A stretch of 64,000 nucleotides of DNA from Adiantum capillus-veneris (taxonomy: Eukaryota; Streptophyta; Polypodiopsida; Polypodiales; Pteridaceae): contig CM043964.1 of NCBI GenBank assembly GCA_014529385.2, positions 4,396,997 to 4,460,996 of the forward strand, read 5' to 3'. The position numbers and the translations under genes are program-made. Below the pieces are notes generated by a model, which saw only the letters and a list, made by a program, of their open reading frames with translations, ran no database searches and was not told the DNA's origin. Below are positions 21,968 through 32,184 of this stretch, piece by piece (positions within the stretch are counted from its first letter, which is position 1; each line of letters opens with the position of its first letter).

Positions 21968-23341
21968 TTGTTTTCTTTTCAGAACTATTTACATTCCTCT
22001 TTAATGTGTGCTAGGAGCATCACATTGTCCATAAGTATTGGCAAGGATGATCACGGACATATAGGGCTAGAGATATTTGCAGAAGAACGACTAGTATCGT
22101 TGTTTCAAGAGGGACTGCTAAACAAAGAACTTCATGCTATAATGTATAGCAAGAAGCATACAACCCTAGAAGAGTGTGTGTCAGGTGCTATTGACTTAGG
22201 AGACAATTGTGATATTTTCAATGAAGAAGATGTCCCTAAGGATAATCAAAGTAAGAAAACAACATCTACTAAACCAGCACAAGTGGGAACGGCTGTTGTA
22301 GCACCACTTTCAGCCATAAAAGACATGCTCAAAAGAATGAATGACATAATGAATAACATGCAAAAAGCACCTATGAGAGGACCAGGACAAGGGATACCTT
22401 AACAGGGACAACCAATTAGACCACTAAAATGGTGTACAATTGAGGGTAAATGGACCAACCATGAGACCAATGAGTGCTATTTTCGACCAAAGTATGATGG
22501 GAATGTTTAGTACGTGCCCATGATGCCACAAGGACAACCCATGTACAGATACCATCCTAACATGGCACCAGCTGTGTTGGGTCAACAACCTCCGTATCCA
22601 AGACATAATGCAGTTCCTGTAAAGTACATGCATTAAGAAGGAGTCATAGGTGAACAAGCACTAGTGCCTGTTACACCCTATAATGAGCCTAGTCCATCTA
22701 TAGTAATGCTAGAAGGAAATTGGTATAATTCACATCCACCACCAATGGAAGAACCTATGACTTATGCTCCACCAGAGCTTGCACCAATGTATTATGTAGC
22801 TAATCAAGGTGTTAGACCTCCTATGCTAAGACCCATGGTTAAGCCAAGAACGGGAAACTATCACAACTATGGTGCAGATGATCATTGGAAAAATGAATGC
22901 CCAGAGCTTGACAAGAACCTTAAGCCGGTTGAAGATTATTGCATACAATGTTTCAAAAAGGGAGGACACTTCTTGGAAGATTGTCCAAAAAATCCTTTAA
23001 ACAAAGGTAAAACAGTAGTAAACGTAGTCCAAGTGATACCTAGTAGCTCATCTGAGAGTGAACCGATTGTTCCAATCAAGGTAATCACCAGAGCCCAGGC
23101 TAAGAAAAAGAAACATAACTCCTCTGATGATTCAGAGAATACAAAAATTGCCTCTCAAAAGACCAAAAGAAGCAAAAGAAAACATTATGAGATGAGAAGG
23201 TAGAAACAAAAGGCTGAAATCGAGGAGAAAGCAAAGAAGCTATTCCAGGAAAAGGTGAAAGAACCTGGAAGCAAAGTCAAAGAAACAACCGTGAAATCTG
23301 GAGGATCAATTTTGGTTGATAAAATTTTTAAGCCTATTAAT
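21968..23341 (+). pseudogene. Gypsy B gag, 5' portion
   Basis: One frame interrupted by TAA/TAG at 22400, near 22508, near 22634 and at 23201. The capsid end is visible as ERLVSLFQEGLLNKELHAIM and TTLEECVSGAIDLGDN, typical of retrotransposon gag. Three knuckle-like segments follow: CTIEGKWTNHETNEC (incomplete), YHNYGADDHWKNEC (both N-terminal Cys replaced by Tyr, fitting TGT to TAT) and CIQCFKKGGHFLEDC (CX2CX5HX4C, apparently functional). A basic stretch (TRAQAKKKKHN, KRSKRKHYEMRR) comes next. Coding continues to the copia B insertion site, TTAAT at 23337-23341, and resumes at 29964 in the same frame. Gag would package the element RNA. Confidence 0.8.
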
Positions 23342-23568
23342 TGTTACCATATACATGTGGTAGTGATGTGTGTGAACACACTAGGACCGCCGGGGCATTT
23401 TTTCCCTCTTTAGGAGGTTTTTTCCCCCGAGCATTGTATATACGCCCATCAATCTAGGGCTATCCATCTTTCCATTGCACACTAAGTAACACACTCTCTA
23501 TTGTGTGCCTTGAGCTTCCTTCGTCTTCTCCAAGTTTTGTGTGTTTCTCTACAACCCTAATTCCAACA
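23342..23568 (+). repeat. Copia B 5' LTR
   Basis: 227 bp, starts TGTTACCATATACATG and ends TTCCAACA. It is followed by the initiator-Met PBS at 23571-23582. It should drive copia B transcription. Confidence 0.95.
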
Positions 23569-23897
23569 ATTGGTATCAGAGCAGGTTGCGTCCTCTCGGG
23601 CTTAGTCTCCAGCTGCTTCAGCGCACGCCTGGTCACTTTCTCCGATTTTACTGAGCTTTAGCAAGCTTCGTAGACAAGCGTTCTCAGATTTTTGATTCGG
23701 GCTCATTTCGGCCTTCGTTTTCACTACAGGCAGTACTGCACAGGCTATTTCGTCATTTAGTGCAGAATTTCTGTCAGTGCCATTTTCTGCATAACAGGTG
23801 TCTCATAGTCTTCTACGGTTTGTGCTAAATAGCATGGTTGCTCGCGCTCCGTTTCTCCTATTATTGGGCAGTTTTCACATCAGGTGCAACATTTATC

Positions 23898-24659
23898 ATG
23901 GTTGACAACAACATAGATGTGTTCAAGATGTTTGCTGCTGAGGACAGGTTGGATGGGGACAATTACCCTATGTGGGCTTATATGATGCAACATGTTCTTG
24001 TGTCAAAGGGCGTCTGGAACATTGTACAGGGCATTGATGTACGTCCTGGTTCTGAGGATGCAGGCGATGTTGAAGATGTTGCACGTCTTGCTGCTATTAG
24101 AGTTGTTTTGCCTACGGCAGAACAAGCTCGTTGGGATGTAAAGGATGAGCAGGCTCATGCATTGATTGCGTTGTCTATGAAGCGCACCATTGTTCCTCAC
24201 ATTCGTTCAGCAAAATCTGCAAAACAGGCTTGGGATATTTTGGCTGGTCTTTATGCAAGTCGCAATGAGGCTAAAATTTCTTTGCTGCGTAAAGAGCTGG
24301 ACTCGAAGATTATGCATGAGGAAGATGATATGGACACTTTACTTGCTAGTTTCAAGGATATCAATGAGCAACTTATTTCTCCTGAAGTTGTCAAGTTTGA
24401 TGCATTATGCACATTGCTGTTGCAAGAGTCACTTTCCAAAAAAAACAGGACTAGACAGCGTGCAGTTGAACAGGCTTTTATTGCTTCTCAAAGAAAGGGT
24501 GGTAACAGCAATGCAGCCACTTCTTATGGTTCTGATGTGAGTGACAAAACTTATGTTCCTAATGCTTCTGCTGGTAGCACTTCGTCTGGCAATTCTGGTG
24601 ATAAAGGCAAAAAGAAGATGTGTTGTGTAACATTTAATGGCCTAAAAACTTGTGTGTAG
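23898..24659 (+). pseudogene. Copia B gag, truncated by insertion
   Basis: Start chosen at ATG 23898 (MVDNNIDVFKMFAAEDRLDG); an in-frame upstream ATG at 23838 adds 20 residues unlike copia gag. The capsid is UBN2-like: LDGDNYPMWAYMMQHVL, AKQAWDILAGLYAS, LLRKELDSKIMHEEDDM and FDALCTLLLQESL. The Gly/Ser-rich C-terminus leads to GDKGKKKM at 24620, after which foreign sequence adds a short tail to a TAG. The zinc knuckle that should follow is displaced to 26215 by the 1.6-kb insert. Up to the insert the gag frame has no lesion. Confidence 0.9.
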
Positions 24660-26211
24660 CGGGAATTAGCATGAACATAGTGGGCATTTCATTAGAATAG
24701 ATTCCTAATGAGAATTACAAGAGTGCTTGGGTGGAGAGAGCAACAAAAATCATAACACCTAGTTAGATAGCATGAACAATACTATCAAAAGAGAGAGAAA
24801 TTAAGCTATTGACAACAGTTGAGGACCGGATTTGCATGGAGCCGGTTCCCCCTCCAAAAGGCTTTGTATTATGGTTTCTCCCATCAAGAGAGACATTGTA
24901 CAATACAACTCTTTGTGTTCCTTCAAGACTAGCTAGTACAATGAAGATGAAAGCTTCATACACTAAGCAAAACACTTAGCAAACACAACATCAATTATCC
25001 CCGGTCTCAGACCCAAGACCTCACACACCTTCGAAGATGGTGAGAGCTAGAAGGGTATGAGAGTAGATTGAGAGGAAGGAGTATCTTACGAGAAAGATGT
25101 ACATCTCCTCACATAATCACTCATATTAGCATAGCTTAGCTTAATAATTAGCTTGGTAGAGGAGATGAGCATGCATTGAAGCTTGGATCTTGGTTGGATT
25201 TGCATCCACATGCCAAGAGTATGTCGATGTAGGCTTCTATCTCACAAGCTTGGAGTAGGTGATGAGCTCTCCATTAAAGCTTGGGAAGAGATAGTCTTCT
25301 TTACTTCTCACATAGACTGTGTGAGTGTGTGTGTGATAATGCCTTGCAAAAATCAGCCCCCTCTCTCTCTTGGGCGAGCCCTCTTGCTATTTTTCTCTTG
25401 CTCTACCCTCATTGGATCCCCCCAAGTCAAGCCAATGACTATTAAGTAGCATAAGTGATAGCCTTCTGACATGTGTCCCCCTTTCCCCTTTTGTGAGAGC
25501 TTTAGGTAATTTAATAATTCAACTAAATTCTCATTGGACCCCTTTGCCTCCTGGCCAATAGGAATCAGGCAAGCCATTGGGCTGCTGAATGCTCATTGGA
25601 CCCCTTGGGAGACTGTCCAATAGTAATCTAGGAGACTTAATTTTCATTGGTTCTTTTATTAAGTGTTTTTTAGTTAAACTAGATTTACTATAGCCTAATT
25701 CTCATTGGTCCACCTCCAAGGCCATCCAATAGGAATTGGGTACACCTTGTGGGCATCTGCCCTAGGGAGCTGACATGTGTCCCTCATTCCCTTTGTGTAA
25801 AGGGGGATTGTGTGTGTGTGTGTGGATTTCTCTCTCATCCCCTACATGCTAGGCTCGCCCCCTCCTATGTAGGGATATGTAAAGACTTTTTTCGTCACAC
25901 ACAAAGCATCCAATTCCCTTAAGGTTGACCTTTGGACACAACCTTTGAATTTTGGAACCTTAGCATTTTGGAAGTCTTAATGGGCTGAACCTTAGGGTCT
26001 TTTTAGCCCATTGTTACACATAGATCTTTTGCAGATGCCCCCCCCCCCCCCCCCCCCCCCCCCTTTGGATCCCTATTTTCCCTTCTTTGGATCCCTACTT
26101 CGGTCTGCTAGCTTAACCAATATTCTAGATTTTTCTCCCCTGGCACTTCCCCATATTAAATGATCAGTTTAACATGAGAAAATCATATAGGAGAATTAGA
26201 TATTGATTATT
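24621..26211. mobile_element. Insert within copia B gag; possible non-autonomous DNA transposon
   Basis: Copia B gag breaks after codon ATG (24618-24620) and resumes at 26212-26214 ATG, immediately followed by the codons of the zinc knuckle. The 1591-bp insert encodes nothing recognisable. An imperfect inverted repeat is present: left arm 24624-24648 begins TGTGTAACA, then a 4-base extra TTTA, then ATGGCCTAAAAA; the right arm 26000-26020 is the reverse complement TGTGTAACAATGGGCTAAAAA. This suggests a TIR element. However, about 190 bp, including a long poly-C run near 26038-26063, lie between the right arm and copia B, and no clear target duplication surrounds the arms. The 3-bp ATG repeat may be chance. 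Confidence 0.5.
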
Positions 26212-28197
26212 ATGACATGTTGCCATTATTGTAAAGCTAATGATCAATCGATCAAGTTGTGTCCTAAGTTGAAGGCCAAAGAGGCTAAGAAGAAAGAGGG
26301 TGGTTCCACTGCAAATGTTGGTTCCACTACAAATGCAGCCATTGTTGAGTCTTCTGTGAAAGGAGAATGTGATGCTGATGTTGATGCAGAATGGGCTTTT
26401 AGCGCAGAGTGCACTTACAATCCTGCTATCTATGATGCATGCTTGTCAGTTGCTATAGATTCACATGTGTGGTATTTCGATAGTGGTGCTACAAAGCACA
26501 TTACCTCACATCATGAATTGTTCACCTCTCTCGAGTCTGTCCCTCATGGGAATTCAGTCACTTGTGCCAACAATGCCTCTTATTCGGTTCAAGGAGTTGG
26601 AAAGATTGTGCTTAGTGCTGCAAATGGCAGTTCCTTCACACTTCTTGATGCACTTTATGTACTTGGAATCAAGAAGAATGTCTTGTCTATATCCGCACTT
26701 GCTAGACTTGGACTTGTAGTCAAATTTGTGGATGACATATCTACAGTTCATGTTCTCAGTTTTGGTAATGAAATTGTTGCATGTGGGCTTTTGTGCCGTG
26801 GGCTGTATAAGCTCACTTTGTATGACAAGTGTGGACAAAATTCTGCAAATGCTATTGCAGATTCAAGGGCTATTTCAGATGCAAAACTTTGGCATGCACG
26901 TTTTGGTCATCTGAATTTTTCTAGTTTGCTGCGTTTGCAGAAATTTGATAAGGTTGCTTCTTTGCCGCCTCTTGAAGAACCTGTCAAACATGTTTGTGAA
27001 GGCTGTATTTTGGGTAAGATGCAGCGCTCTAAGTTTCCAAAGGATGGTTCAGTTCGGGACACATGCAGGTTGCAGCTTGTGCATAGTGATGTTTGTGGGC
27101 CCATGCAAACTCCATCCTTGGGCAATTACCTTTACTTTGTGACTTTCATTGATGATTACTCCAGGCATGCATGGGTATTTCCTCTTAAAGCGAAGGCCGA
27201 AGTTTTTATGTGCTTCAAACAATTTTTGGCTATGGCTGAAAATGTATCGAAATGTACTATGGGCACCCTCCGTTCCGATCGAGGGGGGGAGTATATGTCT
27301 CATGCATTTAATGTATTTTTGGCTAGTTGTGGGATAAAACACCAATGTACAGTGCCTTATACACCTCAGCAAAATGGTGTTGCTGAGAGGAAAAACAGGT
27401 CACTTACGGAAATGGCACAATGTATGGTCAAAAGTAAAGATTTGCCGCATTCTTTTTGGCTTGAGGCCATCATGTGTGCCAGCTATGTACTAAACAGGTG
27501 TCCTTCAAAAGCTTTGCAGTCTATTACTCTATATGAAGCATGTCATGATAGAAAGACTTCTATTGAGCACATGCGTGTTTTTGGCTGTTTGGCATATGCT
27601 TTGGTGCCACAAACACATCGTAGAAAATTGGATGATAAGGTTGTCAAATGTATTTTTGTCGGTTGTAGTGGTGAAAGCAAAGGTTACAGGTTGTATCATC
27701 CACAAACAAAGCGTATTCTGGTTTCACGAGATGTAGTGTTTGTGGAAGACTCTGTTGAGCCCTTGCTGTCATGTACTAGAGACAGTAATGTAAGCTCACA
27801 TGACATTTATGACACTTTGTTGCCTCCTTTCAGTGGTGGAAATACGAATGTAAGTTCCAATGAGGCAAATGTACAGCCTATGAGGATTTCTGAAAATGTT
27901 ACGAATCAGCCTATTACTGACGTAGATGTACATGATGTACTTGATGAGGAAAGGGTTGAAAAGGAGCAAGCTAGAGATATGCCAAAATGGCTGGTGCACA
28001 CTTTGTGTGACAGTAAATTGGATGCACCTTTGTCTAGTCGTACTCGTTCAGGCTCTCGCTATGCATCTTATGCATCAGATTGTTATGCTTTGGCTTGTCT
28101 AGCTTACATGATGCTGAGGAGCCTCTGTCTTTTGATGAAGCACAAAATTCAAAAAATTGGATGCCTGCCATGCAATCAGAATATGATGCACTTATAG
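26212..28197 (+). pseudogene. Copia B zinc knuckle, protease and integrase
   Basis: The open frame begins at 26203, inside the insert; copia sequence starts at 26212. The knuckle reads CHYCKANDQSIKLC: the His ligand is replaced by Gln. Protease: VWYFDSGATKHITSHHELF (DSG intact). GAG-pre-integrase: LWHARFGHLNF and CEGCILGKMQ. Integrase core: HSDVCGPMQ (Asp), LRSDRGGEYMSHAF (Asp), PQQNGVAERKNRSLTEM (Glu); then VFGCLAYALVP and CIFVGCSGESKGYRLY. The frame is lost by a 1-nt indel near 28075-28105, just before RT. Apart from the knuckle substitution the catalytic residues are in place. Confidence 0.92.
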
Positions 28198-29650
28198 AAA
28201 ATTACACATGGACTTTATGTGATTTTCCTCCTGGCAAAAAGGCCATTGGTACGAAGTGGGTTTACAAGTTGAAACGCAAGCCGGATGGTGAGATCGATCG
28301 CCATAAGGCTCGACTTGTTGCAAAGGGTTATGCACAACAAAAAGGCATAGATTATGAAGAGACCTTTGCTACCACTTGTTGTATGACTACTGTGCATTTT
28401 CTATGTGCATTGGCAGCTCATTTTGGTTGGGATGTACATCAATCAGACATTGTTACTGCTTTCTTGAATGGTGACATATTTGAGGAAGTTTATGTAACAC
28501 AGCCTCGCAGTTTTGTCATAAAAGGACAAGAGGACAAAGTGTGCAGATGTAAGAAGGCTTTGTATGGGTTGAAGCAATCTCCTCGTGCTTGGTATGAGAA
28601 AGTTGAAACTCATTTGGTTAAACGAGGCTTTCGTAACAGTCCAACAAAAAGCACATTGTATGTAAAACATGAGGGTGATGTACTTCTCATTGTGGTTCTT
28701 TATGTGGATGATTTGCTGATCACTGGACCAAATGAGAGACATATTGCTGAATTTAAGATTGATTTGAATGCTAATTTCAAGATGAAAGATTTGAGGCTGT
28801 TGCATCATTACTTGGGTATTAAGTTTAAGCAATGTGATGGTGGTATTGCCTTGTGTCAGAAAAGTCACATAGAGACATTGCTATGTAAGTTTGGACTTGA
28901 GGATTGCAAACCTATTGCCACTCCCATGGAAATAGGTTTGAAGTTGAGTCTACATGATGCTGGCGATCCTGCTAATGTCACCCTTTACCAAACTGCTGTT
29001 GGCTGCCTCATTTATGTATGCAACATGAGGCAAGATATTCAGTTTGCAGTCTCACAAGTCAACAAATTTATGCATAGCCCAGGGTCTAAGCATTGGAACG
29101 TTGTCAAGAGGATTTTTTGCTACCTTACTAGCACTTTACATCTTGGCTTGTTTTATCCCAAGGGGGGATCATTGCCGCCAGACTTACATGCTTTTTCGGA
29201 CTCAGATTGGACTGGTTGTTTTGACACGCAAGTGTTCACAAGTGGTTTTTGTTTCATGCTTGGCAGTTCATGTATATCATGGTTGAGCAAGAAGCAACCT
29301 ACTGTGGTCACTTCGAGTTGTGAGGCCGAGTACAGGGCAATCTTCACAGCTACGGTTGAGTGTGTATGGCTCAGACGCCTTATGGCTGATTTGGGTGTTG
29401 GACAGGACACTGCCAACACTATCTACACTGACAGTCGGAGTGCATTGGCAATTGCGAAGAACCTAGTTTTTCATGCTCGCACAAAGCACATTGAGGTGCA
29501 TTACCACTTGTCAGGGAGAGGCTCTCAGCAGGAGAGATCAGCTTGGCTTATGTGCCAACATAGGACAACCTTGCAGATCGTTTCAGAAAGGCATTGTCTC
29601 GTGAGAAGCTTGAAGCTTTCTGCAAAGCTTTGGGATTACTCCCCTTTGTG
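28080..29650 (+). pseudogene. Copia B reverse transcriptase and RNase H
   Basis: Continuation of copia B pol in another frame after an indel; there is no real start codon (the open frame begins at TTG). RT: MPAMQSEYDAL, KWVYKLKRKPDGEID, SDIVTAFLNGDIFEEVYV, LYGLKQSPRAWYEKV and catalytic VVLYVDDLLITGP (YVDD intact). RNase H: SDSDWTGCFDTQVFTSGFCF (Asp), SSCEAEYRAIF (Glu), YTDSRSALAIAKN (Asp) and HARTKHIEVHYH. A second 1-nt shift near 29500 scrambles the last ~45 residues; the correct wording (ISLAYVPT, KALSREKLEAF) is in the neighbouring frame. The PPT and 3' LTR follow. Confidence 0.93.
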
Positions 29651-29731
29651 GACTAATCATGTCCTCAGGGCATGGCACTTCCCTTTACTCATGTGCCAGC
29701 TCTCGTTCACCGCATCACTCCAGGGGGGATT

Positions 29732-29958
29732 TGTTACCATATACATGTGGTAGTGATGTGTGTGAACACACTAGGACCGCCGGGGCATTTTTTCCCTCTT
29801 TAGGAGGTTTTTTCCCTCGAGCATTGTATATACGCGCATCACTCTAGGGCTATCCATCTTTCCATTGCACACTAAGTAACACACTCTCTATTGTGTGCCT
29901 TGAGCTTCCTTCATCTTCTCCAAGCTGTGTGTGTTTCTCTGCAACCCTAATTCCAAAA
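29732..29958 (+). repeat. Copia B 3' LTR
   Basis: 227 bp, 8 differences to the 5' LTR. The terminal CA is mutated to AA. The TTAAT duplication follows. Confidence 0.95.
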
Positions 29959-29963
29959 TTAAT

Positions 29964-30684
29964 GTAGCCTTGTAAGCTTACCAAGCGAGACTTAAAGCAG
30001 GCCAAAACATCGAAAAAAAAAGGAAAAACTATCCTTCTCCAAACATGGAAGCAGCTAAGCTTGAAGCTTATTAAAATTTGGTAAGAATCACGCAAGAAAT
30101 GCTGGAAAAACAAAAACCCAAGCTCAAAAGTATGGCAAATCCTGAGGAGCTTGTGGTAAAAGACACTAAAGAAAAATCTGAAGTGGTGGTAGAATCCCAC
30201 ACTGAACCAAAAGAGCAAGAACTTATAGTGCCTGACAACGAAGATTCCTTAGACAGAATTCCATTCGTAGAGGAAGATTAGCCAAGACACTTATGGGAAA
30301 AAGTCAGAGAGATCAATGATGGGAGCCTAACTCTAAAGCCAGCTCCTATAGAGAAAGTTTGGCTAGACAATCTACCTCCTGATATGAACATAGACGTACA
30401 ATCCTTGTATGGGCATTGCGGATCTGAAGCTTCAGGAATGTCGAAACTTGATCTTGAAAACATTACCCTCTTACGTGAGAGATAACGAAGATGAATCCAT
30501 AGTGTGCAAGACCACTCAATTAAAAAGAGCAGAGCAGACCCTAGAAGTAGACAACATTCATTCAATCATGTCTACACCTATCCAATGTACTCTTACTTTG
30601 GGAGAACTGTTAAAAATCAGACCATATTTATGGAATGATGTACAAAAAACCCTAGAGAAAGTCGGGATAACGCGGCTAATCTAA
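29964..30684 (+). pseudogene. Gypsy B gag, 3' portion and spacer to protease
   Basis: The reading resumes in frame after the copia B target duplication (VAL, stop, AYQARLKAGQNIEKKRKN). Further pieces are 30078-30281 (ITQEMLEKQKPKLKSM and an acidic stretch ending RIPFVEED) and, in another frame, 30409-30684 (LTLGELLKIRPYLWNDVQKT), which recalls the segment preceding protease in plant gypsy elements. Stops and at least one shift near 30400 are present. No enzymatic motif lies in this segment. Confidence 0.65.
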
Positions 30685-30711
30685 AAACATTTGGAAAAAT
30701 TGAGAAACTAA

Positions 30712-31551
30712 ATGGACAACAAAGAGATTCGACCTGTTCCAATGAACAAAGTCGGAGAATATTACGAAGGGGAAGAAGGAAACACAACTCTTCCAGTGAA
30801 ATATAATGACATTGAAACCATGGCAATACTGGATAGTGGGGCAGGTATAGCCATAGCCACAAAAGCAGTATGGGAATCATGGGGACAGCCAGCCATTAGA
30901 CAAACTCGAATGAAACTGCAATTGGCTGATGGACACATTGAAAGACCATTAGGACTGCTTGAAAAAGTGATAGTCAATTCCTGTGGGATTGAATATCAAC
31001 ACACTTTTTCCATAGTAGACTTTGGAAAAAAACTCAATTACGAAATCATATTGGGAAGACCTTTCATGCGGCAGGTACAACTTATCCAAGATTGGGAAAA
31101 CAATTATCTGTACTTAAAGCAAGTGGGATCTATAACAAGGGTTAATCTAAAAGATCACACTTATATAGATGTCATGAAAATGCCCATACAAGAGCTTGAT
31201 TCAGTCTCTTTGACTGAAACTAAGCTTCCATCATGGTTGAACAAAGACACTCCTATTTGGATGTGCAGAGCTTCAGAAAATGGGAGTTTAGAACGAGAAG
31301 ACTGTATTTTAGAAATGGATTGCATAGACGAAGCCTATGTACCTGAGCCCTTTCTAGAGCATTTGTTTGAGCCATTTGAGTGGACTCAAATTTTAGTGAC
31401 AATGGATGTATGTGTGAATACGTCTATGCCTACTCAATTTTGCATTGAGAACGGCTATGACATAATTCCCATTCACATGATTTCAACCCTCTACATTGAA
31501 GATGAAATAGAGGAACCCAAGGACTTGATGAAAGCTCAACAAGTCTTTTGA
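30712..31551 (+). pseudogene. Gypsy B protease and linker
   Basis: 279 open codons. The retropepsin is well preserved: TMAILDSGAGIAIATKAVW (DSG active site near residue 42), KLQLADGHIERPLG (flap region) and YEIILGRPFMRQ (ILG near the C-terminus). After residue ~145 an acidic linker follows (PIQELDSV, KLPSWLNKDTPIWM, FLEHLFEPFEW). The duplication breakpoint at 31161 falls just after the protease fold, so only the linker part, not the protease, is present again at 40906-41283. Protease would mature gag-pol. It is an isolated intact domain within a dead element. Confidence 0.85.
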
Positions 31552-32184
31552 GACCTCTACTACGATGCGACAGATGAGTTAGACAAACACTCAGCTACCT
31601 TAGAAGATTCGGGGTCAGAAAAAGAACAAGTGAGAGCTAAGCTACTCATGAAACGAGGGGAGGAAAAGTTTTTTGACTTTCCTAACCAGAAACCAAAAAG
31701 ACAAAAAAGGTATAGACGGAAAAGAGACACAAGAAACGTGAAAGCTACACCTATGCCATCAGTCTCCAGTAGAACACAGTTCCTGCTGTCGATAGATGCA
31801 CATGATTGTGTTGCGAACAAAATCAGTGGCAGATATCCTCGGGGGGTTCACTATGTGTAAAACTACCATATCACGTGCGTTCAAGACATGTTTGTAAAAC
31901 CCCTTATCTGTGAATTTTGTTAAGAATATAATGTACCCTTTTCTTTCAAAATCTGTAAGTTTTTTTCACTTTTGAAAAAATAATGCCTTTATGTATATAT
32001 ATTTCTGTAAGTTTCAAGAACTTTAAATACCCTTCTGTTGAACTCACGTGATAGGTTACATTTTTATTAGGTGACCTCCCCGGGTAGATATCCTTCAAAT
32101 GAAAACCCAAAAATGTCAAAAACATTGAGATAAACAAGGTAGGATACTCAAACAAAGCCAAAAAAACAGGAAAAGGAGTCAACC

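Larger units (their letters stand above)
23342..29958 (+). mobile_element. Copia B: Ty1/copia retrotransposon inserted in gypsy B gag
   Basis: A 6617-bp element with 227-bp LTRs (23342-23568 and 29732-29958) and 5-bp duplications TTAAT at 23337-23341 and 29959-29963. The LTRs differ at 8 of 227 sites, including a mutated 3' end (CCAACA to CCAAAA). The PBS TGGTATCAGAGC (initiator-Met tRNA) is at 23571; the PPT CAGGGGGGATT directly precedes the 3' LTR. It encodes gag, protease, integrase, RT and RNase H. A 1.6-kb insert at 24621-26211 and two frameshifts break the polyprotein. It is a different family from copia A and copia C. Confidence 0.96.

Noticed and set aside
23571-23590. tRNA gene suggested by TGGTATCAGAGC
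   Set aside because: It is the primer-binding site complementary to initiator-Met tRNA; no cloverleaf is present.
24618-26214. Spliceosomal intron in copia B instead of an insert
   Set aside because: The left edge is ATG|TGTTG rather than GT at a clean splice site and the right edge lacks AG before the resumed codons; inverted repeats favour insertion.
28080-28082. TTG as a real start for copia B RT
   Set aside because: The RT frame continues the upstream polyprotein after a 1-nt indel; an independent start is not needed.
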